From G963556115 sp963675945 (GTDB taxonomy: Bacteria; Planctomycetota; SZUA-567): DNA of 64,000 nucleotides. Under the pieces are notes generated by a model. The model saw only the letters and a program-made list of their open reading frames with translations. It was not told where the DNA came from and made no database searches. The stretch is from NCBI GenBank assembly GCA_963675945.1, contig OY780932.1, forward strand, positions 806,001-870,000, written 5' to 3'. Positions 1-6,959 of this stretch are shown here, piece after piece. The translations under genes were made by a program, and so were the position numbers. Positions within the stretch are counted from its first letter, which is position 1, and each line of letters opens with the position of its first letter.

Positions 1-111
1 ATGTATAATTAATAACGTTTCTAGCGCCCGCGCGCCACGAACCTCAGTTATCAACGCATGATACACTAAGATTAATAACAAGGACATAACCATGCAACTC
101 AAAATCATCAT
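1..111 (+). repeat. Sel1 leader repeat, copy A (cut by window edge)
   Basis: This stretch is nearly identical to the leader and first codons of the other Sel1 genes in the array (starts at 2047, 4139 and 4501). It holds the AT-rich -10-like region, a short GCGC inverted repeat and the AAGGA ribosome binding site seven bases before the ATG. Its upstream part lies outside the window, so the array probably continues to the left. Confidence 0.85.
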
Positions 112-1378
112 AGCCAGCTTCCTGCTTCTAATTGGATTAATCATCTACGCCATTGTTGCAGATAACCGTAGTGATGCCGAAAAAGCTACCGATGCATTTC
201 GTGAGTTACTTACCGCAGACGGAGAGCTGTCAACAGAAGATCAGAAGCTGATGCAAGACATCCCGGGATATGTAAAATTACTGCAAAGAGAAGATGGCTG
301 GAAAGAAGAAGACAAGCCCTTGATGCTCAAACTCTACCAAAAATCAGCAGAAAAAGGTGATTCACGCGCACAGGCCGCGCTCGGCTCATATTATCACGAT
401 ATACATAACTATCCCGAAGCGCTGAAATGGTTGGAGTTGTCAGCTGAACAAGGAAATGTTGGAGCACAGGCATTACTCGGCTCTCTGCATTTATCAGGTG
501 AAGAAATACCACAGAATTATAAGCAAGCTTTCAAATGGCTCAAGCTCGCCGCAGCGCAAGGAAATGTAGATTCTCAGTTAGGGCTGGGAATTATGTATTA
601 TAAAGGTATGGGAGTAGAGCATGATTATAAGAAGGCGTTGAAATGGTTTGAACTGGCAGCAGAGCAAAAAAATCCTATGGCACAAACAATGCTTGGCAAT
701 ATGCATTACAATGGGACAGTTAAACTAAATTTTAAGATAGCATTAAATTGGTATAAATTGGCAGCTGAGCAAGAAAATGCTGATGCCCAATTAATGATAG
801 GTATAATGTACTATGCGGGTCAGGGAGTTGATAAGGATTACCACAAAGCCATTGAATGGTGTAAATTGGCGGCAAAACAAAAAAACTCTGGGGCACAAAC
901 AATGCTTGGTAATATGTATTATAGTGGAGAAGGTACCAAACAAGATTATACCAAAGCATATCAAATGTATAAATTAGCAGCTGAGCAAGGAAATGCACAG
1001 GCGCAGGCAACACTAGGAATTATGTATTATGATGGTCAGGGAGTTGATCAAAATTACAAAGAAGCATATTACTGGTTTACCTTATCTGCTGAGAAAAATT
1101 TTTCAGCTGCAACTCTATACCTTGGCCGTATGTATGAAAATGGCTTCTATGTTAAAAAAGATATTCCACAAGCGTTAATTTACTATAAAAGAAGTATTGC
1201 CCAAGGTAGTAAATTTGCATGTCCTCATGTTGCTAGCATTTACGAAGAAGGTATAGGTGTTAAAAAGGACACAAAAAAAGCCATCGAATACTACAAAAAA
1301 GGAGCTGCTTTAGGAGATGAATATTCTATTAATAAGTTAGTGGAACTCTCTGCAAATACAGAGAGTTCCGCTGAATAA
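92..1378 (+). CDS. Sel1-repeat protein, array member 1
   Basis: 428 residues. Residues 4-22 form one hydrophobic segment (IIIASFLLLIGLIIYAIV), a likely uncleaved signal anchor that would place the rest in the periplasm. From about residue 90 to the end there are nine Sel1/TPR-like repeats of about 36 residues, each with a core such as LGxMYYxGxGV and AAEQGNAxA. Such repeats form alpha-solenoids that bind other proteins; no enzyme domain is visible. The gene converges on the orphan tip 1393-1914 with a 14-base gap. The first 25 residues match the array member at 4501. A role as partner or immunity protein for the adjacent tip is inference. Confidence 0.85.
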   Translation: MQLKIIIASFLLLIGLIIYAIVADNRSDAEKATDAFRELLTADGELSTEDQKLMQDIPGYVKLLQREDGWKEEDKPLMLKLYQKSAEKGDSRAQAALGSYYHDIHNYPEALKWLELSAEQGNVGAQALLGSLHLSGEEIPQNYKQAFKWLKLAAAQGNVDSQLGLGIMYYKGMGVEHDYKKALKWFELAAEQKNPMAQTMLGNMHYNGTVKLNFKIALNWYKLAAEQENADAQLMIGIMYYAGQGVDKDYHKAIEWCKLAAKQKNSGAQTMLGNMYYSGEGTKQDYTKAYQMYKLAAEQGNAQAQATLGIMYYDGQGVDQNYKEAYYWFTLSAEKNFSAATLYLGRMYENGFYVKKDIPQALIYYKRSIAQGSKFACPHVASIYEEGIGVKKDTKKAIEYYKKGAALGDEYSINKLVELSANTESSAE

Positions 1379-1392
1379 ATTATTTTACATCA

Positions 1393-1914
1393 TCACTCGT
1401 TTTCTTTCTTTTGATGCTCAGGATAACTAGCCAAACCTTTAGCTCCTAATTCACTTAAGCCTTTTGCACCCCTTTCACCAAGAACAGGTTTAGCTCCAGC
1501 CTGTATACCATCACCGATTATCGAAGTAGTAAATTCATTGACTTTAATTAAGGCAACCTCTCTAGCCAAGCTAGCTACAATCTCTTCCTCAGTAGCACCC
1601 TCCCGTTTAAGCTGCCTATACTTATCCTGAATCTGCTGAATACTGCCTGCCACCCCAAGCGTAGTCGAAAGACGTGATATCGCCGGCGCGAGCGCAGTCC
1701 CCCCGGTAGCGCAAGCCGCAGCGAGCAGTACAATATCCACCGCATTATCCTTGAGAAACCGCGCAACAAAACGCGCAGTTCCGCTATCCATGGTCTTTAT
1801 CGCATTCTCCGACCCCAGATTAAGCTCAGCTACTATCCTCTGTGCGTCCTCACTCCCCAGCATATCCAGCATCTTAAACCCTGCACTCAAAAAGCGACCC
1901 TCACTACGCCCCAA
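1393..1914 (-). CDS. Orphan C-terminal tip 1 of the 992-codon polymorphic protein
   Basis: 173 codons. About residues 12-109 match residues ~779-877 of the full-length protein at 6960-9938 almost exactly at DNA level. The following 64-residue tail is its own version, rich in Gly, Ala and Lys, and only distantly similar to the full-length tail. The shared block holds a hydrophobic, Gly/Ala-rich stretch (VDIVLLAAACATGGTALAPA), possibly membrane-active. The only available start is TTG, directly after an in-frame TAG, and I see no ribosome binding site. The frame is therefore probably not translated alone and looks like a stored cassette. It ends 14 bases from the Sel1 gene 92-1378. Confidence 0.6.
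   Translation of the reverse strand: MGRSEGRFLSAGFKMLDMLGSEDAQRIVAELNLGSENAIKTMDSGTARFVARFLKDNAVDIVLLAAACATGGTALAPAISRLSTTLGVAGSIQQIQDKYRQLKREGATEEEIVASLAREVALIKVNEFTTSIIGDGIQAGAKPVLGERGAKGLSELGAKGLASYPEHQKKENE
1589..1884 (-). repeat. Conserved tip block, copy in orphan 1
   Basis: A ~296 bp block nearly identical to 3681-3976 and 7307-7601. It encodes the stretch from about AGFKMLDML to KREGAT. Identity between the two orphans continues some 70-80 bases further into the tails (to about 1510 here), then they diverge. Confidence 0.9.
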
Positions 1915-2066
1915 CTACCAAAATTATTATTGCTACACATTCAGACGTTTGTATAATGTATAATTAATAACGTTTCTAGCGCCCGAGCGCCACGAAACTC
2001 AGTTAACAACGCATGATACACTAAGATTAATAACAAGGACATAACCATGCAACTCAAAATCATCAT
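1890..2066 (+). repeat. Spacer, promoter and leader repeat, copy B
   Basis: This segment runs from the 5' end of orphan tip 1 to the first codons of the Sel1 gene at 2047. It is nearly identical to 3982-4158 and 4342-4520. It gives homology on one side of each cassette while the tip block gives it on the other. Confidence 0.88.
1930..1957 (+). promoter_or_regulatory. Promoter of Sel1 member 2
   Basis: TTGCTA (1930-1935), a 16-base spacer and TATAAT (1952-1957), followed by a second TATAAT eight bases on. About 90 bases of leader follow before the ATG at 2047. The motif is conserved in copies C and D. Confidence 0.65.
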
Positions 2067-3459
2067 AGCCAGCTTCCTGCTTCTAATTGGCATAATCATC
2101 TACGCAGTCTGGTCAGGAAGTCAGGTTAATTCTGACAGTATCAATAATTGCCATGAGACCCTAACCACTATTAAAAAGCGGGCAATAGAAGGAGATGCCA
2201 TTGCGCAAGCGACGCTTAACTTCATGCGTAAGAAGATTGGAGACGGCAGTGACAGCAGCCTATTAAAATATATGGCAAATAGTACAGAGTTAGCGCAAAG
2301 AGGCAATACTGAGGCAGATATTCTGAATCAACTATTAGAGGTTGCCTCTGGACAGAGATTATGGGAAGACATAGATAAACAACCATTAACTAAAGCACTA
2401 TTACAAAACTCTGATCATACTAATCCTGAACAACAGTTTCAATTAGGAGTGCTGTATCATCAGATGCACGATTATCCCGAAGCACTAAAATGGTTAGAGT
2501 TGTCAGCTGAACAAGGAAATGTTGGAGCACAAGCATTACTCGGTTCTATGTATTATTCAGGTGAAGAAATTCAACAGAATTATAAGCAAGCTTTCAAGTG
2601 GCTCAAGCTTGCTGCAGAGCAGGGAAATATTGACACACAGGCATTACTTGGCCTTATGTATTACAATGGAAAAGGAGTAGAACAGAATTACGAACAAGCT
2701 TTAAAATGGTTCAAATTCGCTGCAGAGCAAGGGAATGCAGATTCCCAGTCGGGCCTGGGGATTATGTACTCTGAAGGTATAGGAGTAGAACAGGATTATA
2801 AAAAAGCACTAAAATGGTTAGAGTTGTCCGCCAACCAGGGAAATGCAGAAGCACAAGCAATGCTTGGATTCATGTATCGAGATGGTGATGGAGTCAAGAT
2901 TGATTATGCTGAAACACAAAAATGGTTTGAATTAGCAGCTAAACATATAGATAATACTACAGTATGGGGAGAACTTGGGATGCTTTATTTTAATTTTAAT
3001 GATGACTTTACCGGAGTCAAAGTTGATCAGAAAAAAGGGTATTATTGGTTAAACAAAGCCGCAGAAAACGGAGATACTGAAGCACAATGTGTAATGGGTT
3101 TAATTTGCCTAAACGGAATGTACATTGAGCAGAATTATGAAGAAGCGTATCACTGGTTTACCTTATCTGCCGAGAAAAATTATTCCGAAGCTACTCTCAA
3201 CCTTGGTTGGATGTATGACAATGGGTTTTATGTTAAAAAGAATATCCAAAAAGCTGTAGACTATTATGAAAAGAGCATTACCCAAGGTAATGAAACAGCA
3301 TATTCTTTACTTGGCTATATTTTTGAGAAAGGTCTTGGAGTTGACAAAGATATCCCAAAAGCCCTCGAATATTATAAAAAAGGAGCTGAGCGTGGTAATG
3401 AAAATTCAATAAAAAATTTAGCGGAACTCTCTAATAGCTTAGAGAGTTCCAAAGAATGA
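2047..3459 (+). CDS. Sel1-repeat protein, array member 2
   Basis: 470 residues. It has the same N-terminal hydrophobic anchor as its neighbours, then a distinct region (from VWSGSQVNSD to about residue 130) shared only with the remnant at 4139. Nine Sel1-like repeats follow; one is expanded around residues 310-330 (FNFNDDFTGVKVDQ). AAGGA lies seven bases before the ATG. The gene converges on orphan tip 2 with only 7 bases between stop codons. The first repeats are almost identical to those of member 1 while later ones differ, as expected if recombination swaps the distal part together with the neighbouring tip. Confidence 0.85.
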   Translation: MQLKIIIASFLLLIGIIIYAVWSGSQVNSDSINNCHETLTTIKKRAIEGDAIAQATLNFMRKKIGDGSDSSLLKYMANSTELAQRGNTEADILNQLLEVASGQRLWEDIDKQPLTKALLQNSDHTNPEQQFQLGVLYHQMHDYPEALKWLELSAEQGNVGAQALLGSMYYSGEEIQQNYKQAFKWLKLAAEQGNIDTQALLGLMYYNGKGVEQNYEQALKWFKFAAEQGNADSQSGLGIMYSEGIGVEQDYKKALKWLELSANQGNAEAQAMLGFMYRDGDGVKIDYAETQKWFELAAKHIDNTTVWGELGMLYFNFNDDFTGVKVDQKKGYYWLNKAAENGDTEAQCVMGLICLNGMYIEQNYEEAYHWFTLSAEKNYSEATLNLGWMYDNGFYVKKNIQKAVDYYEKSITQGNETAYSLLGYIFEKGLGVDKDIPKALEYYKKGAERGNENSIKNLAELSNSLESSKE

Positions 3460-3466
3460 AATAAAA

Positions 3467-4006
3467 TTATTTATTATTCGTATTATTTAAATCTTCTTTT
3501 TTTCGGTGCTCAGGATAACTAGCACCAACTTTTACTCCCAAATCACCCATTAGTTTTGCTCCTCTTGTACCTGCAACCGGTTCAACAACTCTTTGCATAC
3601 CACCACCGACTATCGAAGTAGTAAATCCATTGACTTTAATTAAGGCAACCTCTCTAGCCAAGCTAGCTATAATCTCTTCCTCAGTAGCACCCTCCCGTTT
3701 AAGCTGCCTATACTTATCCTGAATCTGCTGAATATTGCCTGCTACTCCAAGCGTAGTCGAAAGACGTGATATCGCCGGCGCGAGCGCAGTCCCCCCGGTA
3801 GCGCAAGCCGCAGCGAGCAGTACAATATCCACCGCATTATCCTTGAGAAACCGCGCAACAAAACGCGCAGTTCCGCTATCCATGGTCTTTATCGCATTCT
3901 CCGACCCCAGATTAAGCTCAGCGACTATCCTCTGTGCGTCCTCACTCCCCAGCATATCCAGCATCTTAAACCCAGCTATCAAAAAGCGACCCTCACTACG
4001 CCCCAA
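3467..4006 (-). CDS. Orphan C-terminal tip 2 of the 992-codon polymorphic protein
   Basis: 179 codons with the same layout as orphan 1: a short linker, the conserved ~98-residue block with the hydrophobic Gly/Ala stretch, then a private 70-residue tail ending in Asn/Lys-rich residues. The tail follows orphan 1 through ASLAREVALIKVN and then diverges. As in orphan 1, the start would be TTG right after a TAG stop with no ribosome binding site, so independent expression is doubtful. Its 3' end abuts the Sel1 gene 2047-3459. Confidence 0.6.
   Translation of the reverse strand: MGRSEGRFLIAGFKMLDMLGSEDAQRIVAELNLGSENAIKTMDSGTARFVARFLKDNAVDIVLLAAACATGGTALAPAISRLSTTLGVAGNIQQIQDKYRQLKREGATEEEIIASLAREVALIKVNGFTTSIVGGGMQRVVEPVAGTRGAKLMGDLGVKVGASYPEHRKKEDLNNTNNK
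3681..3976 (-). repeat. Conserved tip block, copy in orphan 2
   Basis: A ~296 bp near-identical copy of 1589-1884 and 7307-7601. The upstream edge of homology with the full-length gene lies at the codons for IAGFKM. Confidence 0.9.
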
Positions 4007-4158
4007 CTACCAAAATTATTATTGCTACACATTCAGACGTTTGTATAATGTATAATTAATAACGTTTCTAGCGCCCGAGCGCCACGAAACTCAGTTAACA
4101 ACGCATGATACACTAAGATTAATAACAAGGATATAACCATGCAACTCAAAATCGCCAT
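3982..4158 (+). repeat. Spacer, promoter and leader repeat, copy C
   Basis: Near-identical to copies B and D. It joins the 5' end of orphan tip 2 to the Sel1 remnant at 4139. Confidence 0.88.
4022..4049 (+). promoter_or_regulatory. Promoter of the Sel1 remnant
   Basis: TTGCTA (4022-4027), 16 bases, TATAAT (4044-4049), matching copies B and D. It would drive only the truncated frame at 4139, and possibly read on into the intact gene at 4501. Confidence 0.55.
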
Positions 4159-4330
4159 AGCCTGTTTTCTGCTTCTGATTGGATTAATCGGTTATACCGT
4201 CTGGTCAGGAAGTCAGGTTAATTCTGACAGTATCAATAATTGCCATGAGACCCTAACCACTATTAAAAAGCGAGCAACAAAAGGAGATGCCATTCCGCAT
4301 CCTCACTCCCCAGCATATCCAGCATCTTAA
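4139..4330 (+). pseudogene. Truncated Sel1 gene fused to a tip remnant (deletion scar)
   Basis: The first ~52 codons match Sel1 member 2 (anchor, then the VWSGSQVNSD region up to GDAI). The sequence then jumps at about 4294 into the complement of the conserved tip block (cctcactccccagcatatcc), so the last residues are nonsense and the frame stops at 4330. One internal deletion removed the Sel1 repeats and nearly all of a facing tip, leaving only the 5' ends of both genes. Short GCG-type similarity at the two parental sites could have served as microhomology. Confidence 0.85.
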
Positions 4331-4341
4331 ACCCAACTATC

Positions 4342-4520
4342 AAAAATACAACCCTCACTACGCCCCAACTACCAAAATTATTATTGCTACACATTCAGAC
4401 GTGTGTATAATGTATAATTAATAACGTTTCTAGCGCCCGCGCGCCACGAACCTCAGTTATCAACGCATGATACACTAAGATTAATAACAAGGACATAACC
4501 ATGCAACTCAAAATCATTAT
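4342..4520 (+). repeat. Spacer, promoter and leader repeat, copy D
   Basis: Near-identical to copies B and C, and its leader has the same small variants as copy A (CCCGCGCGCC rather than CCCGAGCGCC). It includes promoter elements TTGCTA (4384-4389) and TATAAT (4406-4411) with a 16-base spacer. Confidence 0.88.
4384..4411 (+). promoter_or_regulatory. Promoter of Sel1 member 3
   Basis: TTGCTA, 16-base spacer, TATAAT, then a second TATAAT shortly after. Same arrangement as in copies B and C. Confidence 0.6.
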
Positions 4521-5670
4521 AGCCAGCTTCCTGCTTCTAATTGGCATAATCATCTATGCCATCGTTGCAGACAACCGTAGTGATAATAACAACACTAACT
4601 TTCTGGCTGAGATTATACAAAAGAATGACGAACTCGCCAAGAACGGTGACCAAAAAGCCCAGAAATTATCCAAAATTATTAAAACACTTGCCGAAGTTAA
4701 TATATTCGATCTAGATAACAAGAGCATACTCGAACTCTACCTAACAAAAGCCGATGCCGGTGATAGCAAATCCCAGTGCTACTTAGGAGTATATTATAAT
4801 AAAAAACAAAATTATCCAGAAGCGTTGAAATGGCTCAAACTTGCATCCGAACAAGGTGATGCACTATCCCAGGCAATGCTGGGTATGATGTACTATAACG
4901 GTGAAGGGATTAAACAGGATTACAACCAAGCCCGACTTTTATTTGAACATGCAGCCGAACAAGGCAATGCAACCGCTCAAACATTCTTAGGCATAATATA
5001 TAAAGACGGCAATGGAATAACACCAGACTACAAAATTGCTTTAAAATGGTTTGAACAAGCAGCTAGGCAAAATAATACTGATGCTCAAGCATTCCTTGGT
5101 ATTATGTACCGTGATGGTGTAGGAACCGAAGTAGATTATAAAGAATCACAAAAATGGTTCGAACTAGCAGCTACACAAGTTAATAACCCCGACATCTGGT
5201 TGCAACTAGGTAAATATTATCTTAATCTTGAAAATAAATTTATTAATGTAACAGTTGATCAGGTAAAAGGGTATTACTGGTTAAAACAAGCTGCAGAAAA
5301 TAATAATCCAATAGCTCAAAATTTATTAGGATATATATATTTCTATGGAATATATGTAGAACAAGACTATAAAAAAGCATACAACTGGTTTAAATTAGCA
5401 TCAAAAGGAGGATATTCAGATGCATATTTTGGCTTGGGCTGGATGTATCAGAATGGTTTTTATGTAACCAAAGATCTTGAGCAAGCTTTAAGTTATTACA
5501 AGAGAGGTGCAGATTTAGGTGATCGCGAATCCTATGCAATGCTGGGATTGTTCTATGAAAAAGGCGAAGGGACAAAAATAGATTTAGAGCAAGCCAAAGA
5601 ATATTATCGTAAAGCTGCTGCCCAAGGAGAGAGCCATTCAATAAAAAGATTATCCGAACTCTCTAAATAA
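4501..5670 (+). CDS. Sel1-repeat protein, array member 3, probable partner of the full-length gene
   Basis: 389 residues: a hydrophobic N-terminal anchor shared with the other members, an acidic/polar linker (residues ~28-85) and eight Sel1-like repeats, one expanded near LENKFINVTVDQ. After the first 26 residues it is the most divergent member. The insertion sequence begins two bases after its stop. Removing the IS and one copy of its target duplication puts this gene tail to tail with the 992-codon gene at a gap of about 33 bases, matching the other pairs. Start chosen by the AAGGA site and the conserved leader. Confidence 0.85.
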   Translation: MQLKIIIASFLLLIGIIIYAIVADNRSDNNNTNFLAEIIQKNDELAKNGDQKAQKLSKIIKTLAEVNIFDLDNKSILELYLTKADAGDSKSQCYLGVYYNKKQNYPEALKWLKLASEQGDALSQAMLGMMYYNGEGIKQDYNQARLLFEHAAEQGNATAQTFLGIIYKDGNGITPDYKIALKWFEQAARQNNTDAQAFLGIMYRDGVGTEVDYKESQKWFELAATQVNNPDIWLQLGKYYLNLENKFINVTVDQVKGYYWLKQAAENNNPIAQNLLGYIYFYGIYVEQDYKKAYNWFKLASKGGYSDAYFGLGWMYQNGFYVTKDLEQALSYYKRGADLGDRESYAMLGLFYEKGEGTKIDLEQAKEYYRKAAAQGESHSIKRLSELSK

Positions 5671-5672
5671 TC

Positions 5673-5698
5673 TGTATTAGTTAAGACTTTATCTGACA
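5673..5698 (+). repeat. Left terminal inverted repeat of the IS
   Basis: Starts TGTATTAG and contains ACTTTATCTGACA, which recurs in reverse complement at the right end. Confidence 0.85.
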
Positions 5699-5721
5699 TT
5701 TGTCGATAGAAATAGAGTATT

Positions 5722-5776
5722 AAGCTTGTTGTTTGTGAAGTGAGGACAGAGTCCGAACGGAACAAATAACAAGCTT
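5722..5776 (+). other. Stem-loop in the IS leader
   Basis: AAGCTTGTTGTTTGT (5722-5736) pairs with ACAAATAACAAGCTT (5762-5776) with one mismatch, leaving a ~25-base loop. It lies between the left inverted repeat and the transposase start, where such structures can limit read-through from outside promoters. That role is inference. Confidence 0.6.
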
Positions 5777-5797
5777 GAAAATCGAAAGGAATGCCAG

Positions 5798-6883
5798 ATG
5801 AATATGGAACAGAAAGTGATCAAAAACAAATTAGGTGTATTGGAACTCGCAAGACAACTTGGAAATGTATCTCAAGCCTGCAATGTCATGGGTTTCTCAC
5901 GTGACAGTTTTTACAGATTTAAGCAGCTTTATGATCAGGGCGGTGAATTTGCCCTCGCTGATATAAACCGTAAAGGCAAACCTCAGCCAAAGAACAGAAT
6001 TGATCCTGATATTGAAAAGCAAATTGTGGCGATTGCGCTGGACAATCCGGCTCTCGGACAGCAGAGAGTATCTAACGAACTTAGAAAAAAGGGGATGTTT
6101 GTCTCTCCCGGAGGTGTAAGATCTGTATGGCTCAGACATGATCTGGAGACCTTCAAAAAGCGTCTTACAGCTCTGGAAGCCAAAGTTGCGCAAGAAGGAT
6201 TAATTCTGACTGAATCGCAGCTTGCAGCAATGGAAAAGAAGAAGGAAGAAGATAAAGCCAGAGGTCAGATTGAGACTGAGCACCCAGGATATCTTGGAGC
6301 TCAGGACACTTATTATTTAGGAACAATAAAAGGTATTGGACGAATCTACCAACAGACATTTATAGATACATATTCCAGAGTTGCTTTTGCTAAACTATAT
6401 GACAGGAAGAATGCTTTGGTTGCAGCTGATATACTTAATGATAGAGTTATACCATTCTTTGAAAAAGAAGAAGTTCCACTGCTTCGAATCTTAACTGATC
6501 GAGGAACTGAATACTGCGGTAAGCGTGAGCATCATGAATATCAGCTATACTTAACTATTGAAGATATTGATCACACCAAAACCAAAGTAAGAAGTCCACA
6601 GACCAATGGTATCTGTGAACGCTTACACAAAACTATGAAGGATGAATTTTATAATGTTGCTTTTCGTAAAAAAGTATATAATACTCTTGAAGAGCTTCAG
6701 AAGGATCTCGATGTTTGGCTGAAGTATTATAATGAGGAGCGTCCACATAGTGGAGCAAGGTGTTATGGCAAGACTCCAGCACAGACTTTTGCAGAATCAA
6801 AAGCCTTAGCCAAGGATAAGCAACTGGACATCATCGGACGGACAGTCCAAGTCGAAGAAGTCATTGCTGAAGTTGTGAGATAA
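5798..6883 (+). CDS. IS transposase, DDE integrase-core family
   Basis: 361 residues. The N-terminal ~60 residues form a helix-turn-helix (QACNVMGFSRDSFYRFKQ) for end recognition. A coiled, charged linker follows (residues ~125-160). The integrase core has the three acidic residues visible: Asp in AQDTYYLG, Asp in LTDRGTEYCG and Glu in TNGICERLHKTMKDEF. The C-terminus has YNEERPHSGARC, typical of IS481/IS3 relatives. A single frame without programmed frameshift favours IS481 over IS3. A purine-rich AAAGGA site precedes the ATG. Confidence 0.9.
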   Translation: MNMEQKVIKNKLGVLELARQLGNVSQACNVMGFSRDSFYRFKQLYDQGGEFALADINRKGKPQPKNRIDPDIEKQIVAIALDNPALGQQRVSNELRKKGMFVSPGGVRSVWLRHDLETFKKRLTALEAKVAQEGLILTESQLAAMEKKKEEDKARGQIETEHPGYLGAQDTYYLGTIKGIGRIYQQTFIDTYSRVAFAKLYDRKNALVAADILNDRVIPFFEKEEVPLLRILTDRGTEYCGKREHHEYQLYLTIEDIDHTKTKVRSPQTNGICERLHKTMKDEFYNVAFRKKVYNTLEELQKDLDVWLKYYNEERPHSGARCYGKTPAQTFAESKALAKDKQLDIIGRTVQVEEVIAEVVR

Positions 6884-6895
6884 TTATTATGTGTC

Positions 6896-6921
6896 TGTCA
6901 GATAAAGTAGTGGCTAGTACA
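6896..6921 (-). repeat. Right terminal inverted repeat of the IS
   Basis: In reverse complement it begins TGTACTAG and carries ACTTTATCTGACA like the left end. The last base before the target duplication is 6921. Confidence 0.85.
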
Positions 6922-6959
6922 AATAATCAGAAGGTTCGGATAACTAAGTCTAATGGTGT

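Larger units (their letters stand above)
5673..6921 (+). mobile_element. Complete insertion sequence, IS481/IS3-like DDE type
   Basis: About 1,249 bp with imperfect terminal inverted repeats starting 5'-TGTA(T/C)TAG and sharing ACTTTATCTGACA (left 5673-5698, right 6896-6921). It is flanked by a 7 bp direct repeat AATAATC (5666-5672 and 6922-6928), the target duplication. One transposase gene is inside. The intact ends, duplication and reading frame point to a fairly recent, probably still competent insertion. It sits immediately after the stop codon of Sel1 member 3. Confidence 0.9.
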
